DNA of 64,000 nt from Streptomyces sp. NRRL S-37 (GCF_000721605.1 NZ_JOIZ01000010.1:186001-250000), one strand, 5' to 3'; positions 52,726 through 61,656 are shown, counted from the stretch's first letter. A program made the numbers and translations. The notes: generated by a model not told the origin, from the sequence alone.

Positions 52726-54279
52726 ATGACGGCAGTACTCGGTGAGAGCGTGGCCAGGGCGCTGTGCGACGACTGGGGGAGCACGGCGCCCAGGCGTCCT
52801 CGCCGGCCCACCGACACCCCGCTGCGTGAACTGTCCCAGTGGGCGGCGACGCTGCGCCCCGAGCACATCCCGTGCCGGGTGCTGAAGCTCGCCGCCAGTC
52901 AGGTACTCTCGCAGGCCGCATCCATCAGGGCCGGGCTCCAGCACCCGCTGGGACGGCGGCTGGTGGCGGCCTTCGGGCACCCCATGCAGCGCGACCCGCG
53001 CACCGCCGCGGGCGTCTTCGCCGCCCTCGGGTCCTGGCTCAACCTCGACGACACCGCCTACGCCGGACACCTGTCGAACTCCACCGTCGCGGTACCGCTC
53101 GCCTTCGCCTACACCCGCCGGCTCGACGGGCTGTCCCTGCTGACCGCCGTCGTCGCGGCCAACGAGTGCGCGGCCCGCATCACCGCCTCGGCCACCCTCG
53201 GCCCGCTGCGTGGCCAGAGCGCGGTGCACACGCACCTGGCGGGCGCGGTGGCCGGCCGGCTGCACTGCGACCGGGCCCCGGCCGCGCTCTGGGAGAACGC
53301 CTTCGGGCTGGCCTTCGCCATGCCCAACTGGCCCCTGATGCGCGCCTTCCTGGCCAGCGACGCCCGTCTGTTCAACACCTTCACCCCGGTGCGCACCGCC
53401 ATGGACGCCTGCGACGCGGCGTACGCGGGGCTGCGCGGCGCTCCCGACATCGTCGAGCACGAGGACGGCTTCCTCGCCCGGTTCGCCACCGTGCCGCTGC
53501 CGCAGGCGGTGGCCAAGGGACTGGGCCGACGCTGGCACACCGACACGCTGTCCTTCAAGATGCACCCCGGCGGGCCGGGCATCGACGCGGCCGTGGACTG
53601 CGCCGCCGAGATCCACCGGGAACTGGGCGGCCTGCGGCCCGAGGACGTGGCCGAGGTGGTCGTCGAGGCGTCCCTGTACACCCTCTTCGCCGGTGAGCGT
53701 GCCGCCCGGTACGTCAACGGTCCGGGCTCCCCGCTCGGCGCCCTGGTCCTCGACGTGCCCTACCCCGTCGCGACCACCCTGCTCACCGGCGAGTTCACCG
53801 TGGACGACTTCTCCTCCCCGCACCTGGACGACACGGCCCGCTGGGCGCTGGCCCGGCGGGTGCGCCTGGAGCACGACACCGAGATGACGCGCGAACTGTT
53901 CCTGTCCGACGCCCCGTTCGGCGAGGCGGTACGGGAGGCGGGGGAGCGTGCCGTGCCGTGGCTGCGCGGCTTCGGCGGGGACGAGCTGGTCGACCTGCTG
54001 GGCCCGCTGAGCGCCGACGACCGGGACTTCTCCCGCGCCGCGAAGGCCACCGGTGCCCGGGTCACCGTCCGGCTGACCGACGGCCGTACGGTGTCGCGCA
54101 CCCGGCTGATTCCGGTCGGTGCGGCGGGCCCGGAGACCCGGGTCCGGCACGCGGATCTGGTGCGGGAGAAGTTCCTGTCGGTCGGCGGCCCGCACGAGGT
54201 GTCCGACAGCGTGGACCGGCTGCACCGCATGCGTCCGGCCGCCCTGCGTCGCTGGATAGAGGCCGCCTTCCTGGACTGA
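52726..54279 (+). CDS. MmgE/PrpD-family dehydratase (VlmK-like)
   Basis: A 517-residue MmgE/PrpD (2-methylcitrate dehydratase superfamily) protein. Visible family segments are LDDTAYAGHLSNSTVAVPLA (the LxDxxxxxH region), CAARITASATLGPLRGQ, SFKMHPGGPG and the C-terminal VRLTDGRT domain. VlmK of valanimycin belongs here and removes phosphate from the VlmJ product to form the alkene. Here it should generate an exomethylene on the former serine. Iron-independent. The gene ends convergent to the ScbR-type gene. Confidence 0.85.
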   Translation: MTAVLGESVARALCDDWGSTAPRRPRRPTDTPLRELSQWAATLRPEHIPCRVLKLAASQVLSQAASIRAGLQHPLGRRLVAAFGHPMQRDPRTAAGVFAALGSWLNLDDTAYAGHLSNSTVAVPLAFAYTRRLDGLSLLTAVVAANECAARITASATLGPLRGQSAVHTHLAGAVAGRLHCDRAPAALWENAFGLAFAMPNWPLMRAFLASDARLFNTFTPVRTAMDACDAAYAGLRGAPDIVEHEDGFLARFATVPLPQAVAKGLGRRWHTDTLSFKMHPGGPGIDAAVDCAAEIHRELGGLRPEDVAEVVVEASLYTLFAGERAARYVNGPGSPLGALVLDVPYPVATTLLTGEFTVDDFSSPHLDDTARWALARRVRLEHDTEMTRELFLSDAPFGEAVREAGERAVPWLRGFGGDELVDLLGPLSADDRDFSRAAKATGARVTVRLTDGRTVSRTRLIPVGAAGPETRVRHADLVREKFLSVGGPHEVSDSVDRLHRMRPAALRRWIEAAFLD

Positions 54280-54311
54280 ACCGTCCCTCCGGCCGCCGCA
54301 CGGCACGGCGG

Positions 54312-54349
54312 GTGCGGCGACCGGAGCGGTTCAGCGGCTCCGGCCGCAC
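54312..54349. terminator. Imperfect hairpin between convergent genes
   Basis: GTGCGG...CCGGAGC pairs with GCTCCGG...CCGCAC around a 9-base loop, with a 3-base bulge. It lies between the VlmK-like and ScbR-type stops. Confidence 0.4.
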
Positions 54350-54367
54350 CTTCCCGGCCACACGCTT

Positions 54368-55027
54368 CTACCGCGCCGGCACGGACAGCAGGGCGAAGGC
54401 GTCGAGGATCTCCTCGACCCGCTCCACGATGTCGGCCCGGTCGTTCTGCACCCAGGAGATGTGCTGGGCACCGAACAGGGCGGAGACCAGGACCCTGGCC
54501 AGGGCCTCGGGCACCGCGCTCTCCGGCAGCCGGCCCGCGGCCCGGCACTCCTGGAGGAGTTCGACGATCAGTGACGTGAAACCGACGTACGGGACCGGCA
54601 TCTCCGCCTTGATGTAGGGGCGTTCGATCTGCAGGCGTGCTCCCGCCTTGACGTAGGCGTCGTCGCGGAACCCGCGTGCGGTGCGCAGCAGTACGTCCGC
54701 CACCGTCGAGGGCGAGGAGTGGTCGCCCTCGAGCGCGGGGGAGACGATCTCGTTGAGCCTGCGGTAGAACTCCTCCGTCACGGCGGCCGCGAGGGCCTCC
54801 TTGTTGGAGAAGTGGAAGTACACCGCGCCCTTGGTCATCTCCGCGCCGTCGGCGATGTCCTTGATGGTGACGTTCGGGTAGCCGTGCCGGGCGAAGACCT
54901 CCGCGGCCGCGTCGAGGATGGTGCGCCGGGTGCGGATGGCGCGCTCCTGCTTGAGGTGCGAGGTGTCGTCGACCGAGGCTCCGCCGGAGATGTGCGCGGT
55001 CTGTGTCGCGTCGCTGTGTTCGCTCAT
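54368..55027 (-). CDS. Gamma-butyrolactone receptor, TetR/ScbR type
   Basis: A 219-residue repressor. RTRRTILDAAAEVFARHGY and VTIKDIADGAEMTKGAVYFH with HFSNKEALA are typical of ArpA/ScbR receptors, and the C-terminal ligand domain has the Trp near ISWVQND. ATG 55027 is used; MDV three codons earlier is possible. It is divergent from an AfsA-type GBL synthase, the classic pairing, with a perfect 18-base palindrome between. It should repress itself, afsA and the SARP gene until the GBL accumulates. Confidence 0.9.
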   Translation of the reverse strand: MSEHSDATQTAHISGGASVDDTSHLKQERAIRTRRTILDAAAEVFARHGYPNVTIKDIADGAEMTKGAVYFHFSNKEALAAAVTEEFYRRLNEIVSPALEGDHSSPSTVADVLLRTARGFRDDAYVKAGARLQIERPYIKAEMPVPYVGFTSLIVELLQECRAAGRLPESAVPEALARVLVSALFGAQHISWVQNDRADIVERVEEILDAFALLSVPAR

Positions 55028-55177
55028 GACGTCCATTCGTGCCGTGCCGTCCGCTGCTCTCGGTGGCCGGTTGGTGGGGGGACTGGACCGGGGCACGTGC
55101 GGACGCTTCGCGGGTTTCGCCCCTCTGACCAGCAGAGATGACCGTTCATTTGCCGCATCTTGCCCGAGCCTTGCAAG

Positions 55178-55195
55178 ATACCTTCCCGAAGGTAT
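55178..55195. promoter_or_regulatory. Autoregulatory element between ScbR-type and AfsA-type genes
   Basis: ATACCTTCCCGAAGGTAT has perfect 8-base arms around CC, inside an AT-rich patch (AAG...ATT on the sides). This is the layout of ScbR/ArpA operators. A close copy is at 19802 in the SARP promoter. Confidence 0.75.
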
Positions 55196-55277
55196 ATTAA
55201 TTTCGTGCCGAAGGGCGCCGCACGTCTGTTAGTTCGCATGGTCCTGGTTCTTCCAGTACGGGGGAGGCGAATCCCGG

Positions 55278-56327
55278 ATGTCAGTCGTGCTCAATCATCC
55301 CAGCATCTCTCAGGCGTCAGCAATGGCCCACGCCTGCGATTCGTTGAGCTTTGCACGTCCCGTGACGCGTGAGCTGGTGCACCGCAGCTCCGTCGCGGAG
55401 GTGTTCGTCACCGACGGTGCCCGTGTCGGTGACCGCGAGTTCGTCGTCGCCGCCCAGTGGCCGCGCGACCACGCGCTCTACCACCCGGACGAGAACGGTC
55501 TGAGCGATCCCCTGCTGTTCGCGGAGACCCTGCGTCAGGGGATGGTCTACGTCGCCCACCGGCACTGCGGTGTGCCGCTCGGCCGGCGCTTCATCGGCCG
55601 CGACCTCGACTTCGAGATCACCGACCCCTCCGCCCTGCGGGTCGAGGGCGTACCGCTCTCGGTGTTCCTGGTGGGCGAGTGGACCTGGGACGGCGACGAC
55701 GCGCGGGGCAGGAGCGGGGCCCGGATGGACTTCCGGCTCGTCGTCGGCGGCCGCGCGTGCGGCTGGGGCACCATCAGCATGCTGATGGTGGACGAGCGGC
55801 GCTACCGCCTGCTGCGCCGGCTCGGCGGCGGTGCCGCGGACGCGCCGGGCACCGCACCGGCGCGGACGGCCGCCTCCGGGGCGCTGCGCACGCCCCCGCA
55901 CCGGGTGGGGCGGCTGCGCTGGCGGGACTGCGTCCTGGAAGAGGCCGCGAGGCCCGACGAGTGGCGGTTACGCGTGGACCGCGACCACGCGGTGCTCTTC
56001 GACCACCCCACCGACCACATCCCGATGATGGTGATGCTGGAGGGCTTCCGCCAGCTCGGCCACCTCATGGTGCACGAGGCGTGCGACGGCCCGTTCGCCG
56101 ACCTGTCCTTCGCGCTGGCCCGGACCACGGTGCAGTGCCTGGCCTTCGGCGAGTTCGACCGGCCCACCCGGCTGGTGGTCGACGAGTGCGCGTCGGGCGC
56201 CCGTCCGCAGGAAACGTTTCAGCTGTCCGTCTCGGCGGTCCAGGACGACACCGTACTGGCCCGCGCACGGACCGCCTGGGCCTGTGTGGGCACCCGCCCG
56301 GCGGCGGCCGTCCCGGCCTCCTGGTAG
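55278..56327 (+). CDS. AfsA-type gamma-butyrolactone synthase
   Basis: A 349-residue protein with two AfsA hot-dog repeats: VHRSSVAEVFVTD, AAQWPRDHALYHP and FAETLRQGMVYVAHRHCGVP in the first, and LRVDRDHAVLFDHPTDHIPMM with MLEGFRQLGH in the second. AfsA joins dihydroxyacetone phosphate to a beta-ketoacyl thioester to start GBL signalling. It is about 50 residues longer than AfsA, partly because of an Ala/Pro-rich linker (GGGAADAPGTAPARTAASG). Ribosome site GGGAGGCG. Beta-ketoacyl substrate could come from the cluster fatty-chain enzymes. Confidence 0.92.
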   Translation: MSVVLNHPSISQASAMAHACDSLSFARPVTRELVHRSSVAEVFVTDGARVGDREFVVAAQWPRDHALYHPDENGLSDPLLFAETLRQGMVYVAHRHCGVPLGRRFIGRDLDFEITDPSALRVEGVPLSVFLVGEWTWDGDDARGRSGARMDFRLVVGGRACGWGTISMLMVDERRYRLLRRLGGGAADAPGTAPARTAASGALRTPPHRVGRLRWRDCVLEEAARPDEWRLRVDRDHAVLFDHPTDHIPMMVMLEGFRQLGHLMVHEACDGPFADLSFALARTTVQCLAFGEFDRPTRLVVDECASGARPQETFQLSVSAVQDDTVLARARTAWACVGTRPAAAVPASW

Positions 56328-56372
56328 CGGCGGCCCACCGGCCCGGACCCGGGGCCGCACGGCCGTCGGGGC

Positions 56373-56966
56373 TCAGGCTGACGCGCGTGTCCCCATCGCG
56401 CGCGTCAGCACGCCCCACATCGCGGCGACGCTGGGCCCGGGCCGGTCCGGGCCGGTGCAGGCGCCGGTCCACAGCGCGGTGCAGAACGCCGCGACGATGA
56501 GATCGGCCAGGGCCTCGGCCGGCGGTGCCTCGTCCCAGTGCCGCCCCCGCTGCACCTCGCCCACGAGTTCGAGCGCGATGCCATGGGTGTCGCTCAGGAG
56601 AGGAGCCACCGTGTCGGCCGCCCGAGCCGCCTCCACCTCCAGCCGCAGGGCCGCCTGCGCCCTGTGGTCGGTCTCGAAGAGCCGGCCGAGTCCGAGCACC
56701 AGGGCCTCCAGCCGGCTCCTGGCCGGCTCGGGCGAGGTCCTGGCCTCGTCCAGCAGCGTCCGCACGCTCCGGGACAGATGTTCCGCCAGTGCGGCGGCCA
56801 GCTTCTCCTTGCTGGAGAAGTGCCCGTACAGGGCGCCCTTGGTCAACCCGATCCGGTCGGCGATGCGCTGCAGGTTCGCGTTCACGTAGCCGTAGCGTGC
56901 GAACTCGTACGCGGCGGCATCGAGGACGCGATCGTGCGTCCGAAGGGCACGCGCCTGCTTGACCAC
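56373..56966 (-). CDS. Second TetR-family regulator, possible GBL-receptor paralog
   Basis: A 197-residue TetR repressor. VLDAAAYEFARYGYVNANLQ, then RIADRIGLTKGALYGHF and SSKEKLAAAL, are close to ScbR-type receptors. GTG 56966 is fixed by the strong AAGGAGGTGATC ribosome site. Convergent with afsA and divergent from the monooxygenase gene at 57065, across a perfect palindrome (57018). It may be a pseudo-receptor or control the GBL tailoring genes downstream. Confidence 0.85.
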   Translation of the reverse strand: MVKQARALRTHDRVLDAAAYEFARYGYVNANLQRIADRIGLTKGALYGHFSSKEKLAAALAEHLSRSVRTLLDEARTSPEPARSRLEALVLGLGRLFETDHRAQAALRLEVEAARAADTVAPLLSDTHGIALELVGEVQRGRHWDEAPPAEALADLIVAAFCTALWTGACTGPDRPGPSVAAMWGVLTRAMGTRASA

Positions 56967-57017
56967 GCTGATCACCTCCTTCACCCCGGCCCGGTGGTGA
57001 AGGACCGGCCGAGAAAG

Positions 57018-57035
57018 ATTCGTTCCCGAACGAAT
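57018..57035. promoter_or_regulatory. Palindromic operator between TetR and monooxygenase genes
   Basis: ATTCGTTCCCGAACGAAT has perfect 8-base arms around CC, the same architecture as the site at 55178 but different half-site sequence. It is probably bound by the adjacent TetR protein. Confidence 0.65.
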
Positions 57036-57064
57036 TCTAGTCGTGGAGTAAAGGAGAGCGATAG

Positions 57065-58312
57065 GTGAACCAGCGTCAAATCTGCACAGGCCAGGGGGCA
57101 CAGGGTGGCGCGCCGCGGGCGCGCGGACAGATGGGGGGCGCCGTGGCCTCCGCCGCGGCACACGCGTCGGCGGCGGACGCCACCGGCCGGCTGTCCGCGG
57201 AGACCGTCGCGCTGCTGACCCGCGCCGGCTTCGCCCGTCACTTCGTGCCCGGGGTCTGGCACGGTACCGAGGGAACCTTCAGCGACCTCCTCGCCGAGGT
57301 GGCGGCCGTCGGCGAGGGATGTGCGTCCGCCGCGTGGTGCGCCGCCCTGTGGGCGACCCACGGCAGATACGCCGCCCACCTGCCCCTCGAAGGGCAGCTC
57401 GACCTGTGGGGCCGCTCGCCCGATGTGCGGATCGCCGCCGGACTGCGGCCCTCCGGCTCGGCCACCCGCTGCTCCGGAGGCTGGCTGCTCAGCGGCACCT
57501 GGGAGTGTGTCAGCGGGGTCGCGGACGCGGACTGGCTGCTGCTCGCGGCCCCGGAACCGGACGAACCGCGGTTACCCGGCGGCCGGTGCCGGCTCTTCGC
57601 CGTCCCCGCCGCCGAGATCCACGTACAGGAGTCGTGGCGCAGCACCGGAATGCGCGGCACCGGCAGCCACACCGCGGTCCTCGACGGCCCGGTGGTGATC
57701 CCCGACCACCGCACCTGCTCGCTGTCGGACGTGCTGGCGGGCTCTCCCGGGCCCGGACGGTCCCGCTGCCACACCGCCCCGGCGCACTTGGGGACGGGAC
57801 TGCTGCTGTGCGCGCCCGCCCTCGGGGCGGCCCGCCACGCCCTGCGGGAGTGGACCGTGTGGGCCGCGCGCAGGGGAGCCGGCCGGCCCACGGAGCGCGC
57901 CACGCTCCAGCTGACGCTGGCGCAGTCGGCCGACGACATCGAGGCCGCCGAACTGCTGCTCGGGGACGCGGCGCTGCGGGCCGACTCGGGCACCCGCGCC
58001 GAGCGGGACGTGGCCCGCAACCGCCGGGTCGCGGCGGCCGCCGCACAGCACCTGGTCACCGCCGTCGAGCGGCTGTTCCGCGCGGCCGGAACCCACGCAT
58101 GCGGCGGCCCCGGGCCGCTGGAGCGCACCTGGCGCGACGTCCACGTGCTGGCCGCGCACCAGGCCCTGCGCCGGGAGACCGCGGCGGCCCTGTACGCCGA
58201 CTCGGTGTTCGCCGACTTCGAAGACCGTCCCGAGCAGGCGGCCGGGCCTGCGGACGAGCCCCGGTTCATGGCGCACTCCGCACCGGCGGAGGTGGTCGCC
58301 GGTGTCCACTGA
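57065..58312 (+). CDS. Acyl-CoA-dehydrogenase-fold flavin monooxygenase
   Basis: A 415-residue protein of the two-component hydroxylase group in the acyl-CoA dehydrogenase superfamily: LTRAGFARHFVPGVWHG, EGCASAAWCAALWATHGRYA, CSGGWLLSGTWECVSGVADADW and the C-terminal four-helix region with VLAAHQALRRETA. Such enzymes (HpaB/ActVA-like) use reduced flavin from a reductase; the VlmR-like reductase could supply it. GTG start with AAGGAGAG. It overlaps the HAD gene by 11 bp. It may act on the GBL signal or be a product tailoring enzyme. Confidence 0.8.
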   Translation: MNQRQICTGQGAQGGAPRARGQMGGAVASAAAHASAADATGRLSAETVALLTRAGFARHFVPGVWHGTEGTFSDLLAEVAAVGEGCASAAWCAALWATHGRYAAHLPLEGQLDLWGRSPDVRIAAGLRPSGSATRCSGGWLLSGTWECVSGVADADWLLLAAPEPDEPRLPGGRCRLFAVPAAEIHVQESWRSTGMRGTGSHTAVLDGPVVIPDHRTCSLSDVLAGSPGPGRSRCHTAPAHLGTGLLLCAPALGAARHALREWTVWAARRGAGRPTERATLQLTLAQSADDIEAAELLLGDAALRADSGTRAERDVARNRRVAAAAAQHLVTAVERLFRAAGTHACGGPGPLERTWRDVHVLAAHQALRRETAAALYADSVFADFEDRPEQAAGPADEPRFMAHSAPAEVVAGVH

Positions 58313-59057
58313 CCTCCGCAGTGAGCGCGAGCGTTCCCCGCGACCCGCGACGCCGCCTGCCCGCCCCACACCCTCCCGGCCCGCTGCGCGGACGCGGTCC
58401 GAGGGCCCCCGCCGGCTGGTGTTCTTCGATGTGGACGAGACGCTGATCAGCCGCAAGAGCGGCCCGGACTTCCTCCGCGACCACTTCGCGCGGAGGTACG
58501 GCGCGGACGGAGCGCGCCGCGCCGGTGAACTGCTGGACGCGCTGGCCGGTCTGCCCCGCGCGGAAGCCAACCGCCGTTTCCACCGGGCCTTCCGGGGCTG
58601 CCCGGCCGCGGAGGCCGAGGCCGCGGCCCGCCGGTGGTACGGGGAGCACAGCCGGGCCGACGGCTTCTATCTCCCCACCACACTGGCTGCGCTGCGTCGG
58701 CACCGGGCCGAGGGCGCGTCCGTCGCCCTGGTCTCCGGCACCTTCCCGCCGCTGCTGGCCGTCATCGCCGAGGCGGTCGGGGCGCGGTTCGTCCTCGGCG
58801 CGAGACTCGAACGCTGCGGGCCGCTGCTCACCGGCGAACTGATCGGCCCCCCGGCCATCGGCGAGGGCAAGCGCGCCCTGGTGCGCCAGCTCCTCGCCCG
58901 CCACCCCGACATCGACCCGGCCGACTGCTGGGCCTACGGCGACCATCCCTCCGACCTGCCGATGCTGCACAGCGTGGGGCACGCGGTGATGGTCGCCCCG
59001 GACGGGACCCACACCCCCGTGCCACCGCACGCCGCCGGAACCGACGGAGGGGGGTGA
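58302..59057 (+). CDS. HAD-superfamily (subclass IB) phosphatase
   Basis: A 251-residue HAD hydrolase. Motif I FFDVDETLISRKSG at about residue 40, motif II VALVSGTFPP, motif III Lys in GEGKRALV and motif IV YGDHPSDLPML. A 35-residue Pro/Arg-rich lead precedes it. Placed with AfsA and the TetR genes, it could be the phosphatase that removes phosphate from the butenolide intermediate of GBL synthesis; this is inference. It is the last gene I assign to the cluster. Confidence 0.87.
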   Translation: MSTDLRSERERSPRPATPPARPTPSRPAARTRSEGPRRLVFFDVDETLISRKSGPDFLRDHFARRYGADGARRAGELLDALAGLPRAEANRRFHRAFRGCPAAEAEAAARRWYGEHSRADGFYLPTTLAALRRHRAEGASVALVSGTFPPLLAVIAEAVGARFVLGARLERCGPLLTGELIGPPAIGEGKRALVRQLLARHPDIDPADCWAYGDHPSDLPMLHSVGHAVMVAPDGTHTPVPPHAAGTDGGG

Positions 59058-59099
59058 CCGCGTCCGCCGGCGCCCCGAACAGCGGCTCGCTGTCTGGAC

Positions 59100-59210
59100 C
59101 GCCGAGCCCGGCGGCGAGTCCGTCGACGACACGGGGATCCCAGTCGTCCAGGACTGCGGACAGGTGGTTGAGGAGGATCAGCGGTACGCCGTCGTCCGGG
59201 GCGAGTCGAG
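59100..59210 (-). pseudogene. Alpha/beta-hydrolase fragment
   Basis: On the minus strand the frame reads VPLILLNHLSAVLDDWDPRV followed by VDGLAA, the N-terminal oxyanion-hole region of a common Streptomyces alpha/beta-hydrolase (GxPLVLLHHF...DDWDP). Nothing follows. A relic. Confidence 0.45.
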
Positions 59211-59499
59211 CACAACACCCTGGTGTTGGATCTGGCGGCTTTCGCGGAGCTGACCTCCGGCGAGCTGCCCGATGTCGCGCTGAGGCGCCTGATCGCGAAT
59301 ACCAGGGGCTCCTTGACGAGCGCTCTGTGTCCCGGTCGGCTTGTGCCATGATGACCGGAGTGCAGGCGGCCTGCCGCGGCGAACCTGAGGCGACCGAGGA
59401 TGCACTCACCTTCGCCAGGGACACGCTGTCCCCTCCGATCGCGCCGTCTGACGGCCTTCTTGGGGACTATGTGGCGTACCAGCGGAGCACCGATGGCCG

Positions 59500-59845
59500 C
59501 AAGGGAACGCGTTCCCAGGTATCCCCAGCCGTTGGACGAGTTGTCGCCATCGAGCTGACCGTGCGACGGTTGTACTGCGACAACGACCGGTGCGGGCGTC
59601 GTACGTTCGTCGAGCAGGTCGAGGGGCTGACGTTTTGTTATGGGAGACGGACGTCTGCTTCGCGCCGGCTCCTGGAGGCCGTGGCCGTCGCGCTCGCCGG
59701 TCGGGCGGGAGCCCGGCTGGCCGTGGTCCTGCACAGTGTGGTCAGTCGGACGACGCTGCTGAGGATGCTGATGGCGCTTCCTGACCCAGCCTGGAAAGTG
59801 CCTAAGGTGCTTGGTGAGGTTCCCCCGGGATGTGGGGAGAGGTGA
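59500..59845 (+). pseudogene. Truncated ISL3-family transposase
   Basis: The frame reads AIELTVRRLYCDNDRCGRRT, then FVEQVEGLTFCYGRRT and LLRMLMALPDPAWKVPKVLG, the N-terminal third of an ISL3 transposase. The first zinc ligands and everything after KVLG (where VDD should begin) are missing, cut by an IS3-type piece. It is a different family member from the one at 270. Confidence 0.75.
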
Positions 59846-59883
59846 CAACAGGTCGGATGGGGTTCATGAGAGGAGCCCAGACG

Positions 59884-60060
59884 ATGCCTGCCCCGAGGAA
59901 GTACCCGCTGGAGTTGCGTGAGCGTGCGGTGCGGATGTACCGCGCTTCCGAGCCGAAGCCCGTGATCCGCCGCATGGCCGAGGAACTCGGCGTGCACCAC
60001 GAGGTCCTGCGCAACCGGATCCGTCAGGCCGAGGCCGACGCCGGCGAGCGAGGCGAACGA
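59884..60060 (+). pseudogene. IS3-family OrfA fragment
   Basis: From ATG 59884 the frame gives RKYPLELRERAVRMYRA and EELGVHHEVLRNRIRQAEAD, the helix-turn-helix of IS3/IS911 OrfA. After GERGER the sequence leaves the family and the leucine zipper is absent, and no OrfB follows. Inactive. Downstream to 60207 I see nothing else. Confidence 0.7.
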
Positions 60061-60207
60061 CAGCGCAACGCAGTCACCCACCCGCTCGACGTCCTGGAGT
60101 CCACCGGTTACACCCAGCGCGAGCAGGACATCCTGCGCCCCCGCCACCCCGTCATCACCCTGGCCCTGGGCGAGCGTCCGCAGACCCCCCGTACCCGGAT
60201 CGCCTCT

Positions 60208-60236
60208 CGAACCTGCGACAAAGGGCCTCTGACCTG
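60208..60236 (+). repeat. Fragment of the large intergenic repeat
   Basis: CGAACCTGCGACAAAGGGCC and the following CTCTGACCTG match the stretch before the second TGACCTG word in copies A (10654-10682) and B, with few mismatches. Only this piece is present. Confidence 0.45.
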
Positions 60237-60355
60237 CTACAAGAAGCTCGTGGAAATCGCCACGCGAGACACCCTCCCGGCTGCGTCGGTCATTCCGGTC
60301 ACACAGGACGGATCAGTGGGCTTCGGTACCGAAGGTACGGGAGGAATCCGCCCGC

Positions 60356-60877
60356 CTATCCGACCAGGTTCACCAGGAGGGCGGTGGCGCAGAGGACGGC
60401 CGCCGTGCCGAACAGGAGCAGCGCGCGCCGGACGAGGGTGTACTTGGTGGCGGCGATACGCGACACCTCGTAAATCTGGTCGACGAGGGAGACGCTGGGG
60501 GTCCGCAGCGTTCTCAAGAGCCGCTCCTCCAGCGCCTCCTTCGGGCGGGCGACGACATCGCCGAAGTAGCTCACCAGATGCGCCGTGGTCGGTGTGGTGC
60601 GGCGGGTGCGGGGGCAGACGGCCCAGCCGAGGAACGTGACCCCCGCTGTCGCCGCGCACACGCCCGCCCACCACAGCCAGGCGGCGGCGTCGGTCAGGGG
60701 GCGCCCGTGCATCCGGCCCGTGAGCGTCGTGGAGAGGACCGCCCCGAGCGCGACCCCCGCCCCGGCCAGCAGCAGGGATGCTTTGGCGTCGGCCTGCCGG
60801 ACCTCGTTGCGGGCGTCGGCCAGCAGCCGACCCGCGTAGGCGTGGAACTCCGGACTGTCAGGTCCCGGGCTGGTCAT
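60356..60877 (-). CDS. Pycsar effector, transmembrane (PycTM-like)
   Basis: A 173-residue membrane protein. An N-terminal helix (EFHAYAGRLLADARNEVRQADAKAS, shown here in part) leads into three spans: LLLAGAGVALGAVLS, AWLWWAGVCAATAGVTFLG and a C-terminal LLLFGTAAVLCATALLVNLVG-type helix. HLVSYFGDVV and DQIYEVSRIAATKYTLVRRA are characteristic of the DUF5706/Pycsar effector family, which damages the membrane when it senses cyclic CMP or UMP. It is the last gene of the operon, overlapping the preceding gene by 4 bp. Confidence 0.82.
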   Translation of the reverse strand: MTSPGPDSPEFHAYAGRLLADARNEVRQADAKASLLLAGAGVALGAVLSTTLTGRMHGRPLTDAAAWLWWAGVCAATAGVTFLGWAVCPRTRRTTPTTAHLVSYFGDVVARPKEALEERLLRTLRTPSVSLVDQIYEVSRIAATKYTLVRRALLLFGTAAVLCATALLVNLVG

Positions 60878-61656
60878 CGCGGGTCCGGGGAGCCGTGGGC
60901 CTGGGTGGCCACGTCCGCGGCGGCAATGAACTGGTGGCACATCAGTTCCTTCTCCCCGTCGGTCACTACGCTCCGCATGTTGACCGAGGAACCCCCGCCC
61001 GGCTGGCCGAGCAGAATGTCGGTGGCCCCGCGAACCGGCAGGCTGAGCACCGCCAGTGTGACGCAGAACCGGTTGCGCGCGATGGGTGTCGCGTGGAACG
61101 TGCGCACCGGGACCTCATGCCAGGTCCCGGCCGGGAAACGAGCGGCGCGCAGGGTGGGGACCACGTCGAGATGCTCGCTGGTCTCATGCAGCTCGTCCTT
61201 GCCCATCACCCCCGTCGGCCGGACCTCGTAGACGCGCATGCGTCGCGCGTCGGGCGGCACCTCGCGCGTGTTGTGCAGCCCGGGATCGACGACCCCGTAC
61301 TGCGACTCCCGGTACTCGCCCGCCAGGACGCGGGAGTACAGCCGGAAGCAGTGCTGGTGGATCGACGGGTGGCCCGGCAAACCCCGACGGAGCCCGTCCG
61401 GCCAGAAGTGGACCCGGACGAGGCCCAGCGACGGCACTTGGGCGATCTCGAAGGTCGCGAAACCGGTGGGGTGCCACAGCCCGCGGCCCAGCCGGCCCGC
61501 ACGGATGGCGCTCACTGTGCCGGCCAGCAGATCCCCGGTCACGGCGGCGGCCTCTTCGAGGAAGCGCAGATGTGCGGGCTCCCCCTTCGTCGCGGATATG
61601 GGCCCGGGGACCTGTACGGGGATGGCCGCGGGGTCGCCGCCCGAGGGCGCCGTCAC
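60874..61656 (-). CDS. Cupin-like protein in the Pycsar operon
   Basis: A 260-residue protein, rich in beta strands, with a HQHCFRLYS segment and later HATPIARNRF, consistent with a cupin or cysteine-dioxygenase-like barrel that might bind metal. GTG start overlaps the cyclase stop (GTGA) and its stop overlaps the effector start (ATGA), so the three are translated as a unit. Known Pycsar loci are usually two genes; this third gene has no assigned role. It might tune signal level or modify the effector. Confidence 0.6.
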   Translation of the reverse strand: MTAPSGGDPAAIPVQVPGPISATKGEPAHLRFLEEAAAVTGDLLAGTVSAIRAGRLGRGLWHPTGFATFEIAQVPSLGLVRVHFWPDGLRRGLPGHPSIHQHCFRLYSRVLAGEYRESQYGVVDPGLHNTREVPPDARRMRVYEVRPTGVMGKDELHETSEHLDVVPTLRAARFPAGTWHEVPVRTFHATPIARNRFCVTLAVLSLPVRGATDILLGQPGGGSSVNMRSVVTDGEKELMCHQFIAAADVATQAHGSPDPR

